Assembly: GCF_900107635.1 (NCBI RefSeq)
Contig: NZ_FNRD01000003.1
Span: 248,001 to 312,000 of the forward strand
Length of the DNA stretch: 64,000 bases
Source: Flavobacterium gillisiae
GTDB taxonomy: Bacteria > Bacteroidota > Bacteroidia > Flavobacteriales > Flavobacteriaceae
Reading direction: 5' to 3'
Position numbers and translations under genes: made by a program. Below the pieces are notes generated by a model, which saw only the letters and a program-made list of their open reading frames with translations, was not told the origin of the DNA and did no database searches. This document shows, piece after piece, positions 36,941 through 46,856 of this stretch (its first letter is position 1; each line of letters starts with the position of its first letter).

Positions 36941-39391
36941 TTAGTCTTTGAAGTATTTAAAAATCAAAAGTTTCAATTCTTCCACTTTTAAAGGCTTTGA
37001 AATATAATCATTACAATTTGCATCAATTGCTCTTTCCATATCTCCAACTAAAGCGTATGCGGTTTGTGCAATTATAATTACCTCTTTATTGAATTTTCGT
37101 ATCTCTCTGGCCGCTTCATGACCATCCATTATTGGCATCTGAATATCCATAAATACCAAATCTATATCCGGATTATTACGACACGCTTCTACTGCTTCTA
37201 ATCCGTTTCTTGTATTGATAATTTCACTCCCGTATTCTTTAATGACTTTCGAAATAAGCTTTTCTGATATTGCATCATCTTCGGCAATAACTATTTTTAG
37301 CTTTTTACTAAAGCCTGTTCTAACTGGTGATACAATTTCGCTACTAATTGTTTTCTCAATACTCAGGTCCTGTATAAACGGAAGCGTAAAATAAAATACC
37401 GTTCCTTCTCCTTCCTCAGACTTAAGCCTTATTGATCCTCCCAAAATTTCTACATAGGCTTTAGAAATAGACAATCCTAAACCAGCGCCTTGCAACGCCA
37501 TCTTATTGGCAATATCAGCCTGAATAAATCGTTCAAAAATTGCTTCTTGTCGGTCTTTTGGCACCCCAATTCCGGTGTCTTTTACATAAAATTCAAGAAA
37601 GTCATCCTTTATCGTATAACCAAATTCTACACTTCCTTTTTCGGTATGATTGATCGCATTTTTCACCAAATTTGTCAATATTGCAAATACTTTTTCACGG
37701 TCAGTTGTTATGAAGGCTTCATTAGAAGGCAAAGTATGTTTATAGGATAGCTGAACACCTTTTTTTTCTGCCTCTGGAATGAAGAAAGTATAGATGTATT
37801 CTAATTGTTCATTAATATTCGATTTCTGAAGATGAACTTCCATTTGTCCGGACTCAATTTTCGAAATATTAATAATATCATTGATAATATTGAGCATTCT
37901 TAACCCACTTTTTTCAATAATCTTAATGTACTTTCGCTGCTTTTTCCCTTTAAGATTGGGCTCTTTTAACAATTCTGCAAAACCTAAAATACCGTTCATA
38001 GGCGTACGTATTTCGTGACTCATATTAGCAAGAAAAGCTGATTTTAAACGATCTGATTCTTCTGCCTTTTCTTTAGCAATATTAAGGTCTATCTCTAATT
38101 GTTTCCTTTCGCTAATATCAAATTCTATCCCATCCCAGCAAACCAATCCACCAATGATTCTAGGCTTTGCTATAGAATAAGCCCATCTAATACTTCCGTC
38201 TGGATTTATTACTCGGACTTCTACGACATAATTAGACATATTGTGTATTGCCTTTAATTCTGCGACTCTCATGATTTCTATGTCGTCAGGATGAATCCTT
38301 CTGTAAATTAAGCTAGCATCCTCAATTACTTCAGCTGCCGTGCATCCGTAAAGTTTAACAACGCCATCACTCACATAATTAAATTTTCTTCTGTTATCAT
38401 CGAGCGTAACTATCTGGTAAATCATACCGTTTACTAGATTATCCGCAATTAATTTTAATTGGTTTTCGTTTTCTCCGGCTTTTTCTTTTGCTTTAAAGAG
38501 CTCTTCAGTTCTTACTTTTACCCTTTGTCTTAGTAATAATACAAAAACTAATGAAAGAATTAAAACTATAAAAACGACAAGAACAAACCACTTTATATAA
38601 CTAGGGACTAGCAATTTAGCATCCTTCTCTAACCAGTGAAATAATGACTTATAATATTTAGAACTAGCATCATTTTTTAATTCAGAGATATTTCTATCGA
38701 ATAATTCAACCATCGCAGCATTTTTATTTTTTGTAAATGCAAAATGCAATCCTAATGGTCTAATTAAGATTCCCGTTGGTTTTATAGTCTTGTCAAATAA
38801 GTTTGAAAAAGTAAAAAAGCGATCGGCTATGATTACATCAATTTTACTGCTTTTAAGATCATTAACACATTGTTTATAACTATCATACGTATAAAGCTTA
38901 TAAGTAATATCAAACTCCTTAGAAACAAAATCTGTCATGTATCTCTCTTCGATAGAACCTTTTAAAACACCTACTTTCAGGTTTTTTAAATCCAATATTG
39001 AATGTAAATTCAATTCCTTTCTAGAAAACAATTCTGCCCACGAACTTAGTACAGGTAATTTACTTAAGGTAAAAATAGAATCTCGCTCTGCTGAAAATAC
39101 TACATCGGGTAACATATCAATTTCACCAGTTTGCAACTTTTTATAAAGATTGTCCCAAGTGTTAAACTCGTATTCAAATTTCAAGTTTTCCCTTTCCCCA
39201 ATTTCTTTAATAATATCAATAAAAAAACCATCGGGTTGTCCGTTCTTATTCAGAAATATTTTTGGAGGATTATCATACACTCCTACTTTTATAACCTTAC
39301 CGCTATTATTTTGTGAAAAAATCGTTCCAGAAACCCCAGAACAAATTAGAATCAAGAGAAACGTATAATAACTATATGTGTAATTTTTCAT
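36941..39391 (-). CDS. Hybrid sensor histidine kinase with periplasmic solute-binding domain
   Basis: An 816-residue membrane kinase. Order: signal peptide, SBP_bac_3-like solute-binding domain (about 33-250, VIKVGVYDNPPKIFLNKNG), transmembrane segment (about 263-288), PAS domain with PAC (about 305-430), HisKA with His459 in SHEIRTPMNGILGF, HATPase_c (VKDTGIGVPKDRQEAIFERF and GAGLGLSISK), and a C-terminal receiver with Asp749 in VFMDIQMPIMDG. A periplasmic ligand is probably sensed, as in EvgS/BvgS-type kinases. No DNA-binding output domain and no adjacent response regulator are seen, so the phosphate must leave via a distant partner. Confidence 0.92.
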   Translation of the reverse strand: MKNYTYSYYTFLLILICSGVSGTIFSQNNSGKVIKVGVYDNPPKIFLNKNGQPDGFFIDIIKEIGERENLKFEYEFNTWDNLYKKLQTGEIDMLPDVVFSAERDSIFTLSKLPVLSSWAELFSRKELNLHSILDLKNLKVGVLKGSIEERYMTDFVSKEFDITYKLYTYDSYKQCVNDLKSSKIDVIIADRFFTFSNLFDKTIKPTGILIRPLGLHFAFTKNKNAAMVELFDRNISELKNDASSKYYKSLFHWLEKDAKLLVPSYIKWFVLVVFIVLILSLVFVLLLRQRVKVRTEELFKAKEKAGENENQLKLIADNLVNGMIYQIVTLDDNRRKFNYVSDGVVKLYGCTAAEVIEDASLIYRRIHPDDIEIMRVAELKAIHNMSNYVVEVRVINPDGSIRWAYSIAKPRIIGGLVCWDGIEFDISERKQLEIDLNIAKEKAEESDRLKSAFLANMSHEIRTPMNGILGFAELLKEPNLKGKKQRKYIKIIEKSGLRMLNIINDIINISKIESGQMEVHLQKSNINEQLEYIYTFFIPEAEKKGVQLSYKHTLPSNEAFITTDREKVFAILTNLVKNAINHTEKGSVEFGYTIKDDFLEFYVKDTGIGVPKDRQEAIFERFIQADIANKMALQGAGLGLSISKAYVEILGGSIRLKSEEGEGTVFYFTLPFIQDLSIEKTISSEIVSPVRTGFSKKLKIVIAEDDAISEKLISKVIKEYGSEIINTRNGLEAVEACRNNPDIDLVFMDIQMPIMDGHEAAREIRKFNKEVIIIAQTAYALVGDMERAIDANCNDYISKPLKVEELKLLIFKYFKD

Positions 39392-39562
39392 CTCTATCTA
39401 TTCAATAATTTGGTAAACACGAATATATAAATTTTATCTGAATAAATACATTTGCAAATTTCCAATTACAGAAATCAATTGAGTCACTTCATGCCATGGA
39501 TTTCAACCTAATTAACACTGTATAAGAACTCCAATAAAATCTCATTTTGTTCCCTTTTTATT

Positions 39563-39570
39563 TATATTTG
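39563..39570 (+). promoter_or_regulatory. Promoter -7 box of the GNAT gene
   Basis: TATATTTG, a perfect TAnnTTTG, 31 bp before the ATG. Confidence 0.65.
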
Positions 39571-39601
39571 TAACTATAAAACACAATTCAGTATTTCCAA
39601 A

Positions 39602-40111
39602 ATGATTACAATAGCAACACTAGAAGACGTTTCAGAATTAAGTAGATTAATCAACTCGGGGTATCGCGGGGAATTTTCTAAAAAAGGATGGACCACCGAA
39701 GCCAACATATTAGAAGGTAGCCGAACGAACGAAGCCGAACTGAAGGAAATCATTGGTACCACTGAAAATACGTTGCTAAAATTCACGGAGGACAACCAGA
39801 TTATTGGATGTGTTTTGTTGGTCGAAAAAGAACAACAATTGTATTTAGGCATGTTGACAGTATCACCGGAATTACAAAATAGCGGAATTGGAAAAAAATT
39901 ATTGCAACAAGCCGAAGTCCATGCTCAGACATTGGGTTTACCTACAATTGTAATGACAGTTATCTCAATTAGAACGGAGTTAATTGACTGGTACAAACGC
40001 CACGGTTATGTGGATACAGGAGCTAGAGAAGCTTTTCCAGAAAGCGACATTCATATTTCAATCGTAGAACAGCCTTTGGAGTTTATCGTTTTAGAAAAAA
40101 AGATAGATTAA
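39602..40111 (+). CDS. GNAT-family N-acetyltransferase
   Basis: A 169-residue acetyl-CoA-dependent acetyltransferase. Motif A with the pyrophosphate loop is visible as LTVSPELQNSGIGKKLLQQAE (QNSGIG), and the C-terminal GNAT part is RTELIDWYKRHGYVDTGARE. The substrate is unknown. It is a single gene, convergent with the DUF3037 gene across a palindromic spacer. Confidence 0.87.
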   Translation: MITIATLEDVSELSRLINSGYRGEFSKKGWTTEANILEGSRTNEAELKEIIGTTENTLLKFTEDNQIIGCVLLVEKEQQLYLGMLTVSPELQNSGIGKKLLQQAEVHAQTLGLPTIVMTVISIRTELIDWYKRHGYVDTGAREAFPESDIHISIVEQPLEFIVLEKKID

Positions 40112-40186
40112 ATCTACTACTATAAAAATTGTTACCCCTCTAGGAAGTAGCGAATACAAACAAAGTGGAATCAAATTTTTCTTTCA

Positions 40187-40250
40187 CCATATAAGTAATC
40201 GAAGTTCATTTAAGTTCGTTAAGAAGAACTTCCTCTTCATACTTATATGG
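40187..40250. repeat. 64-bp near-palindrome between convergent genes
   Basis: Outer arms CCATATAAGTA/TACTTATATGG (11 bp perfect), inner arms GAAGTTC/GAACTTC, with TTAA-containing centre. No A/T tails as in a typical terminator. It looks like a dispersed palindromic repeat or a bidirectional terminator. Confidence 0.6.
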
Positions 40251-40269
40251 CTATGTCTTTAATTATAAT

Positions 40270-40653
40270 TTATAAAACCATATCTTTAAACAACCTTTGT
40301 ACGGTGCGTTCTAAATCATCACACAATCCCGGATGTGGTCGTGATGTTTGAATTGCCGAGCTACGCAAAGCCGTTAACCAACGAAAACGCGATGGAATAT
40401 CAAATTGTGCAATGGGTCCGCCCTGCTTTGTTCCGTGCGCTATTTTCTGGAAGGACTCCAGATTTAACTGCAGTTGTTCCAAATCTAAATCACCAGAAAA
40501 CAGCTCCATCTTTGCCAAATCAATAGTATAAAGCATCTTTATGAACTTCGCTTTTTTGCAAAAAACAATAATCCCTACATTGAGGAACTCTTCACGCTCT
40601 ACCCTTGGTACAACGCGGATTACCGAGTACTCATATAAGTGCTTCTCTTGCAT
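40270..40653 (-). CDS. DUF3037 protein
   Basis: A 127-residue protein matching the DUF3037 pattern: YEYSVIRVVPRVEREEFLNVGIIVF at the start and RFRWLTALRSSAIQTSRPHPGL near the end. Function unknown. It overlaps the 3' end of the HipA-like gene by 23 bp, so the pair is translationally coupled, a pairing I recall from other genomes. No toxin-antitoxin evidence beyond the kinase fold of its partner. Confidence 0.82.
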   Translation of the reverse strand: MQEKHLYEYSVIRVVPRVEREEFLNVGIIVFCKKAKFIKMLYTIDLAKMELFSGDLDLEQLQLNLESFQKIAHGTKQGGPIAQFDIPSRFRWLTALRSSAIQTSRPHPGLCDDLERTVQRLFKDMVL

Positions 40654-41425
40654 TTTGGGCTTCTTTAATAAAAATTTGAGAATGGTTCAGGCGCATTGAT
40701 AAAAACTGAAAATAAACTTCACGTACTGCTTCAGGGCTTTCATCCGTATCTTGCCAGTCCAGCCATTCCAGAGGAATAAGATCTACTATCGATTGCAAGG
40801 TTTCTGGCGTTAAAATGGTTTTGAATAAAGCATCTGCTTCTTGTATCAATGAAGCTTGCGGCAACAATACATGGTCTTTAATAAGTGCAAACGGGCTTTG
40901 GGCGTGTTTCTCCCAATTAGTCCACGAATGATGAAAGTAAAAACTTGCGCCATGATCAATAAGCCATAACTCTTTGTGCCAGATCAGCATATTGGTATTC
41001 CTGAAAGTTCGATCGACATTAGTGATAAAAGCATCTAACCAAACAATCTGCGAAGCCAGTTTAGCATCTACTACCGTGACTACAGGATCAAAATTGATAG
41101 CTCCCGAAAGAAAATGTAACGCTAAATTGAGTCCTTGACTTCCTTGCAATAAATCCTGGATTTCCTCATCGGCTTCCGTGCGACCAAAGGCTTCATCGAG
41201 ATTTGCATATACTAGCACGGGAATTTGTAACTTTAAAACACGAGCAATCTCCCCTCCTATCAATTCGGCGATTAAGGCTTTCACCCCATGACCCGCTCCC
41301 TTGAATTTTAAAACATATTTAAAATCATCGTCGGCTTCCGCCAAAGCTGGTAACGAACCACCTTCGCGCAAAGGCGTAATGTATCGGGTAACATTTACAG
41401 TTCTAAGATTGAAGTCTCTTTTCAT
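40631..41425 (-). CDS. HipA-like kinase-fold protein
   Basis: A 264-residue protein resembling the HipA-like kinase domain family. The first half has YVLKFKGAGHGVKALIAELIGGEIAR, which fits a nucleotide-binding Lys and helix. The second half has VWLDAFITNVDRTFRNTNMLIWHKELWLIDHGASFYFHH, in which NVDRT.NxNM and IDHG correspond to the catalytic and metal-binding loops of HipA/PI3K-like kinases. It lacks the N-terminal HipA domain and has no HipB-type antitoxin next to it. It precedes and overlaps the DUF3037 gene. Confidence 0.78.
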   Translation of the reverse strand: MKRDFNLRTVNVTRYITPLREGGSLPALAEADDDFKYVLKFKGAGHGVKALIAELIGGEIARVLKLQIPVLVYANLDEAFGRTEADEEIQDLLQGSQGLNLALHFLSGAINFDPVVTVVDAKLASQIVWLDAFITNVDRTFRNTNMLIWHKELWLIDHGASFYFHHSWTNWEKHAQSPFALIKDHVLLPQASLIQEADALFKTILTPETLQSIVDLIPLEWLDWQDTDESPEAVREVYFQFLSMRLNHSQIFIKEAQNAREALI

Positions 41426-41445
41426 ATTCGGAATTTACTGAGGTA

Positions 41446-41453
41446 CAAACTTA
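41446..41453 (-). promoter_or_regulatory. Promoter -7 box of the HipA-like/DUF3037 unit
   Basis: Minus strand TAAGTTTG, a perfect TAnnTTTG, 20 bp before the start codon. Confidence 0.6.
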
Positions 41454-41529
41454 CAAATAACTAGGGTGAAATTAAAACCTCTTTTATATAATGATTTTCT
41501 TCTATGTCCCAATTACTCTTACTATGTAA

Positions 41530-41560
41530 AATGAGATTCCTCCCTTGTCGGAATGACAAT
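41530..41560. repeat. Fragment of a dispersed intergenic repeat
   Basis: The minus strand reads GTCATTCCGACAAGGGAGG then AATCTCAT. Sequences of the form GTCATTCCGA...GAGGAATCTC recur between genes in many Bacteroidota, to my recollection. Here one partial copy is seen. Confidence 0.4.
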
Positions 41561-41579
41561 TTTGCGTTTAAAACAATAA

Positions 41580-42431
41580 TTACTCCAAATTTTCTAAACT
41601 CAAATACGCTTTTCCTATATTAGAAATAATATCCGAAGCGATAAAGGCTTGATGTCCAGTTTCTGGGAGTGCGATATCGGCCGTTAAACCATGTAAATAA
41701 ACTCCCAAAATAGCTGCATCAATAGGTTCATAGGATTGTGCCAGTAAACTCGTGATTATTCCGGTTAAGACATCTCCGCTTCCGGCTGTGGCCAAAGCGG
41801 CATTTCCCGTGCTGTTCCTGTACACCGTTTCGGCATCAATAATGTACGTTGGCGCTCCTTTCATTACTACAATTACATCGTAGTGCAGCGAAAAGTCAAT
41901 TGTTTTCTGAAACTTTTCTTCCTCTGAATCCCATTCACCTATTAATCGTTCCAATTCTTTAGGGTGCGGTGTCAGAATCGTTTTGGAAGGTAATAACGTA
42001 AGCCAAGATCTATTTTTTGATAAAATATTCAATGCATCAGCATCTACTACTAATGGAATGTTGTTCGCTATCAAGAATTCGTGAAGTGCTTTTTGCGTTG
42101 GTTCCTCCTGCCCTATTCCTGGACCAATTCCTATCGCTTGCGGTTTAATGTCGAATACAATCGCGGAAATGTGTTTTTTCTCAACATCAGTTAAAACCAT
42201 GGCTTCGGGAATAGCTATTTGCACAATTTGGTAGCCGCATTTAGGAACAAAAGCCGTTACTAAGCCACAACCCGTTCTCAAACATCCTTTTACAGCCAGT
42301 ACTGCTGCGCCTATTTTACCATAACTTCCCGCAATAATTAGCGCATGTCCTTGAATGCCTTTGTGCGTATGTGCATCTATGGGTTTGTAGCGTTTTAGTA
42401 TTTCGTTTTGGTCAATGTAAATCGGATTCAT
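41580..42431 (-). CDS. nnrD: ADP-dependent NAD(P)H-hydrate dehydratase
   Basis: A 283-residue ribokinase-fold repair enzyme that dehydrates S-NAD(P)HX, using ADP, back to NAD(P)H. Signatures are [21 protein letters not shown] near the N-terminus, [21 protein letters not shown], and the nucleotide site [17 protein letters not shown]. Only the dehydratase domain is present; the epimerase (YjeF N-terminal) half is missing and must be elsewhere. The frame opens at 42491, but the ATG at 42431 ([15 protein letters not shown]) gives the family N-terminus, so it is preferred. Confidence 0.9.
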   Translation of the reverse strand: MNPIYIDQNEILKRYKPIDAHTHKGIQGHALIIAGSYGKIGAAVLAVKGCLRTGCGLVTAFVPKCGYQIVQIAIPEAMVLTDVEKKHISAIVFDIKPQAIGIGPGIGQEEPTQKALHEFLIANNIPLVVDADALNILSKNRSWLTLLPSKTILTPHPKELERLIGEWDSEEEKFQKTIDFSLHYDVIVVMKGAPTYIIDAETVYRNSTGNAALATAGSGDVLTGIITSLLAQSYEPIDAAILGVYLHGLTADIALPETGHQAFIASDIISNIGKAYLSLENLE

Positions 42432-42523
42432 CTGATAATTTGTTTGTTTAAAATTACGTTTTTTATCTGAAACAGAATCGTTCTCAATCACGAAATTACC
42501 TAGCCCAGATAGAAATGGAAATC

Positions 42524-42552
42524 CTTTTACTTTTATATTTAAAAAGTAAAAG
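42524..42552. repeat. Hairpin in the nnrD-gcvT divergent region
   Basis: CTTTTACTTTT/AAAAGTAAAAG perfect 11-bp arms with a 7-nt loop. It lies between divergent genes, so a terminator is not expected; it may be a regulatory or chance AT-rich hairpin. Confidence 0.4.
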
Positions 42553-42667
42553 ATTGCAATGGATAGCTGGAAATAGCTCCTAAAAACTATTGAATTTACA
42601 TAAATAATGCCTTAAATATGATAATTTTTGAATAAATTAGCCACTTCAAATTTTATATACACACACA

Positions 42668-43750
42668 ATGAAAAATACTGCGCTTACGCACATACACGAG
42701 AGTTTGGGAGCAAAAATGCTTCCGTTTGCTGGATACAATATGCCCATTTTATATGAAGGGGTGAATGCTGAACATGAAACGGTTAGAAATGCTGTGGGTG
42801 TCTTTGATGTTTCACACATGGGAGAATTCTTGCTTTCAGGCCCAAATGCCTTGGCTTTGATCCAAAAAGTGACTTCAAATGATGCATCAGTTTTGACTGT
42901 TGGAAGAGCGCAATATTCTTGTTTACCAAATAGTGACGGAGGAGTTGTAGATGATTTGATTATCTATAAAATGAAAGAAGAGCAGTATTTATTAGTCGTA
43001 AATGCTTCGAATATTGAAAAAGACTGGAATTGGATTTCGGCTCTAAATGATTTGGATGTCGACATGAAAAACATTTCTGAAGACTATTCATTATTAGCAA
43101 TCCAAGGACCAAAAGCGGTTGAAGCGATGCAAGCCTTGTCTTCCATTGATTTAGCAGCTATCAAATACTATCATTTTGAAGTAGCTGATTTTGCCGGAAT
43201 TGATAATGTGATTATCTCTGCAACAGGTTACACTGGTTCAGGAGGTTTTGAAATTTATTGTAAAAACACCGAAGTAGAACAAATCTGGAATAAAGTATTT
43301 GAAGCTGGAGCAGCTTACGGAATCAAACCAATTGGTTTAGCGGCACGTGATACTTTGCGTCTTGAAATGGGTTTCTGTTTGTACGGAAATGACATTAGCG
43401 ACACCACTTCACCACTTGAGGCTGGATTGGGTTGGATCACAAAATTCACAAAAGAGTTCACCAACTCAGAGAATTTGAAAAAACAAAAAGAAGAAGGAGT
43501 TATTAGAAAACTAGTTGCTTTTGAAATGCAAGAGCGTGCTGTACCTAGACATGACTACGAAATCGTGGACGGAACGGGAGCCGTAATAGGTATTGTAACT
43601 TCAGGAACAATGTCTCCATCAATGAACAAAGGAATTGGATTGGGTTATGTAACTGTAGCAAATAGCGCCGTGGATAACGACATCTATATTCGCATCAGAA
43701 AAAATGATGTTCCTGCTAAAGTGGTAAAATTACCATTCTACAAGAAATAA
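42668..43750 (+). CDS. gcvT: Glycine cleavage system aminomethyltransferase (T-protein)
   Basis: A 360-residue folate-binding protein that takes the aminomethyl group from H-protein and forms methylene-THF and ammonia. Diagnostic parts are [15 protein letters not shown] near the N-terminus, [10 protein letters not shown] (catalytic Asp region), and [20 protein letters not shown]. The C-terminal barrel ends with [16 protein letters not shown]. It stands alone, with no gcvH or gcvP nearby, the usual dispersed state in Bacteroidota. No glycine riboswitch was seen upstream. Confidence 0.96.
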   Translation: MKNTALTHIHESLGAKMLPFAGYNMPILYEGVNAEHETVRNAVGVFDVSHMGEFLLSGPNALALIQKVTSNDASVLTVGRAQYSCLPNSDGGVVDDLIIYKMKEEQYLLVVNASNIEKDWNWISALNDLDVDMKNISEDYSLLAIQGPKAVEAMQALSSIDLAAIKYYHFEVADFAGIDNVIISATGYTGSGGFEIYCKNTEVEQIWNKVFEAGAAYGIKPIGLAARDTLRLEMGFCLYGNDISDTTSPLEAGLGWITKFTKEFTNSENLKKQKEEGVIRKLVAFEMQERAVPRHDYEIVDGTGAVIGIVTSGTMSPSMNKGIGLGYVTVANSAVDNDIYIRIRKNDVPAKVVKLPFYKK

Positions 43751-43770
43751 ATTAGAATTTATTCTATAAC

Positions 43771-43845
43771 CGCCGCTCATTCGCTAATTTTTTACAACAT
43801 CACTTAGTATGTTTTAAGAATCAGCGAATTAGCGGCTTTTTTTTA
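43771..43845 (+). terminator. Terminator after gcvT
   Basis: Long stem GCCGCTCATTCGCT/AGCGAATTAGCGGC (one mismatch) with a 37-nt loop, then eight or more T. Confidence 0.8.
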
Positions 43846-43982
43846 AGTATTCTTCAATTTTAGTAGTCAAATATTAGGTTTAATTAGTCGTAAAAAATTA
43901 GCTGAAATCCAGCACTTTACGTAACTTTATAATTCAGCAAAATTGCTTTTTTTTAGCTTTTTTCGAAATTAATAAAGTGGAG

Positions 43983-46019
43983 ATGAAAATAATTTCACTG
44001 GTCTTCTTGCTTACTTCCTTTTCGCTTTTCGCCCAAAGTGATACTAAAACATGCATTTTACTTTCTAAAATAAATAAGCTTATTCAAAGCGAGCATTTTC
44101 AACCAAAACCGATTGACGATAGTTTATCTGTTTTTATATTTGATAACTTTATTGATGGACTCGATCCTTCTAGAAATATTTTACTAAAGTCAGAATACGA
44201 AGCACTTTCCTTTAAATTCCGTTTGAACCTTGATGACTTAATCCTTACTAACGATTGCTCATTCCTGCCTGAAATTGTTGCGGTTTATAAAAATGGTCTA
44301 TCGAGAAATAAAGCCATTTTAGAAAAAATGAAGACTGATACCATCGGTTATAAAGTAAAAGATACGATTCGGTTTTATAAAAAAATATTTCCATTCTATC
44401 TGGAACAAAATCAACTGGAAACAGCCTGGAGAAAAAGCATAAAATATAAAATCCTTGATGATATTGTTTCTCAAAACAATAATCTAGACTCCATAGCAAC
44501 TACGTTCACAGCCTTAGAACCCATCTCTAAAAGATTAATTATAGCAAACGAAATCTGTAAAATAAATGCGATTTTGGAAAAAGAATCGGGTTTTAAAGAA
44601 AATTTATTCGATAATTTTTGCAGTTATTTCGACCCACACTCTGCCTACTTCAACGTCGAAACCAAATCCAGTTTTGTGGCTTCCTTATCAAAAGAGCATC
44701 TGTCAATGGGCATGAACGTAAGTTTGAATGATCGCAATGAAATTATAGTCATAAAAATAGATCCCAACGGCCCCGCCTTTCAAACTGGAGGAATAAAAAA
44801 AGGAGATCAAATCATTGCAGTTTCCAACCTAAAAGAAACATTACAGGTTTCCTGTGCCACTCTGGAATCTATTTCAAACATGATTCTTTCCGATGCAAAT
44901 AAAAAAATAATGTTGACATTGAGAAGAAGTTCTGGTAAAAACTTTGATGTACTAGTGGAAAAAAAACTGATAAAAGACGAAGGCAATGCTGTCTATAGTT
45001 TTATTATTGCTAATAAAAAACGCAGATATGGCTATGTGAAAATCCCGAGTTTTTACACTGACTTTGAAGGTAATAGTGGCAAAGGATGTGCCGAAGACGC
45101 AGCGCTAGAAGTACTAAAACTGCAGAAAGACAGTATTCAGGGTGTTATAATTGATTTGATAGACAACGGAGGAGGCTCCATGGACGAAGCTATAAAACTC
45201 GCGGGAATGTTTATCGATATTGGACCTATCTCTATTATACTGGATAATAAAAAAGTGCAAACCATTATAAGCGACCCTTATCCTGGGATGATATACAAAG
45301 ACCCTATAGTGATACTGGTTAACGGGAATTCAGCTTCGGCAAGTGAGTTTTTTGCTTCCGCATTACAAGATTACAATAGGGCGCTGTTGATGGGAAGCGC
45401 TACTGTGGGCAAAGCAACCATGCAGTCGATAATGCCATTAGAACCTACTGATACAGAAAACTTTGTAAAACTCAGTATTAACAAATTTTATAGGATCGAC
45501 GGGAAAAGCAATCAGGCTACAGGAATTATTCCCAATGTGTTAGTTCCCGAAATCTATGAAGTCCTATACACTAAGGAGTGCAACAATCCTACTGCTTTTA
45601 AAAACGACAGTATTGCAATTTCTCTTGTTTATAACCAATTCATTAAAAATACCGCGATGGCAAAAATCGCAAAGAAAAGTACCGCTAGAATCGCTACGAA
45701 CTCCTATTTCAATGAAACAAAAAAACTGAATAAAAAAATTGAATATTTAGTAAACACACCAAAATTACCACGGCCGGTAACCATAGATACGGTTATTAAA
45801 GACCAATCTGAAATCAATGCGATGTGGGAGGAAATTAATGCATTCGATACAAAAAGTAACAATTTGATCATTCATAATTCAAACCTCAATAATTATCTGC
45901 TGACCATCAACCCTTCGGAAAAAGCAAATAATGAATTCCAACTGGAAACATTGAAAAGAAACCACTATTTAAGTGAGGCTATTGCGATAATTAATGATTT
46001 GAATTCCGTGAAAAAATAA
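43983..46019 (+). CDS. S41-family C-terminal processing peptidase (Tsp/Prc-like)
   Basis: A 678-residue periplasmic serine protease with a signal peptide (IISLVFLLTSFSLFAQ). An N-terminal helical part like the tail-specific protease N domain is followed by a PDZ domain (about 240-325), then the S41 catalytic domain. The Ser/Lys dyad fits Ser452 in NGNSASASEFFAS and Lys477 in SATVGKATMQ. FDPHSAYFNVETK near residue 220 is a conserved Tsp feature. A GTG 6 bp upstream is an alternative start. It probably trims or degrades envelope proteins. Confidence 0.9.
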   Translation: MKIISLVFLLTSFSLFAQSDTKTCILLSKINKLIQSEHFQPKPIDDSLSVFIFDNFIDGLDPSRNILLKSEYEALSFKFRLNLDDLILTNDCSFLPEIVAVYKNGLSRNKAILEKMKTDTIGYKVKDTIRFYKKIFPFYLEQNQLETAWRKSIKYKILDDIVSQNNNLDSIATTFTALEPISKRLIIANEICKINAILEKESGFKENLFDNFCSYFDPHSAYFNVETKSSFVASLSKEHLSMGMNVSLNDRNEIIVIKIDPNGPAFQTGGIKKGDQIIAVSNLKETLQVSCATLESISNMILSDANKKIMLTLRRSSGKNFDVLVEKKLIKDEGNAVYSFIIANKKRRYGYVKIPSFYTDFEGNSGKGCAEDAALEVLKLQKDSIQGVIIDLIDNGGGSMDEAIKLAGMFIDIGPISIILDNKKVQTIISDPYPGMIYKDPIVILVNGNSASASEFFASALQDYNRALLMGSATVGKATMQSIMPLEPTDTENFVKLSINKFYRIDGKSNQATGIIPNVLVPEIYEVLYTKECNNPTAFKNDSIAISLVYNQFIKNTAMAKIAKKSTARIATNSYFNETKKLNKKIEYLVNTPKLPRPVTIDTVIKDQSEINAMWEEINAFDTKSNNLIIHNSNLNNYLLTINPSEKANNEFQLETLKRNHYLSEAIAIINDLNSVKK

Positions 46020-46066
46020 CGAAAACACAATATTACCCAAATTTCATAAAAAGAACGGAAGAGGGT

Positions 46067-46098
46067 TTTGGTATAAATAAGGAATAACTGTATTTTTG
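46067..46098 (+). promoter_or_regulatory. Promoter of the yebC gene
   Basis: TTTG at 46067-46070, 20-bp spacer, TATTTTTG at 46091-46098; 23 bp before the ATG. Both elements match the Bacteroidota consensus. Confidence 0.7.
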
Positions 46099-46121
46099 CA
46101 GTTCAATATAATAAATAAGAA

Positions 46122-46835
46122 ATGGGAAGAGCGTTTGAATTCAGAAAAGGGAGAAAAATGAAACGTTGGTCAGCAATGGCTAAAGCATTTACTAGAATTG
46201 GAAAAGACATTGTAATGGCCGTTAAGGAAGGCGGACCAAATCCTGAAGCTAATTCAAGATTAAGAGCCGTTATCCAGAACTCTAAGGCAGCAAATATGCC
46301 TAAAGAAAATGTAGAACGTGCCATTAAAAAAGCAACTGATAAAGATACTGCAAATTATAAAGAAGTTTTGTTTGAAGGCTACGCTCCTCATGGGATTGCG
46401 CTTTTAATTGAAACGGCTACTGACAATAATAATAGAACTGTTGCTAATGTGAGAAGTTATTTCAACAAATGTAATGGGACTATGGGAACACAGGGTTCTG
46501 TTGAATTTATGTTTGACCATACTTGTAACTTTAGGATTCCAGCAGACGGACTTGATCCTGAAGAATTAGAATTGGAATTAATCGATTTTGGAGCTGAAGA
46601 AGTTTTTGAAGATGAAGATGGAATTTTAATTTATGCGCCTTTTACAAGTTTTGGAACGATCCAAAAAGAGCTTGAAAACCGTAATCTAGAAATCCTTTCT
46701 TCTGGTTTTGAAAGAATTCCTCAAAACACTACCAAACTAACAGAAGCTGAAATGGCTGATGTAGAAAAATTGATCGAAAAAATGGAAGAAGATGATGACG
46801 TGATGAACGTATATCACACTATGGAAGAAGCATAA
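46122..46835 (+). CDS. YebC/PmpR-family protein (TACO1-like)
   Basis: A 237-residue protein of the YebC family with the strongly conserved N-terminus (MGRAFEFRKGRKMKRWSAMAKAF), NSRLRAVIQNSKAANMPKENVERAIKKA, and EGYAPHGIALLIE. Members were first described as transcription factors; more recent work links the family to translation, including relief of ribosome stalling. It is a single-gene unit with its own promoter and terminator. Confidence 0.94.
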   Translation: MGRAFEFRKGRKMKRWSAMAKAFTRIGKDIVMAVKEGGPNPEANSRLRAVIQNSKAANMPKENVERAIKKATDKDTANYKEVLFEGYAPHGIALLIETATDNNNRTVANVRSYFNKCNGTMGTQGSVEFMFDHTCNFRIPADGLDPEELELELIDFGAEEVFEDEDGILIYAPFTSFGTIQKELENRNLEILSSGFERIPQNTTKLTEAEMADVEKLIEKMEEDDDVMNVYHTMEEA

Positions 46836-46856
46836 AACTAAATCCTGACTATATTT

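Noticed and set aside
42492-42667. Glycine riboswitch upstream of gcvT
   Set aside because: The spacer is short and AT-rich with only an 11-bp AT hairpin; no conserved riboswitch core was found.
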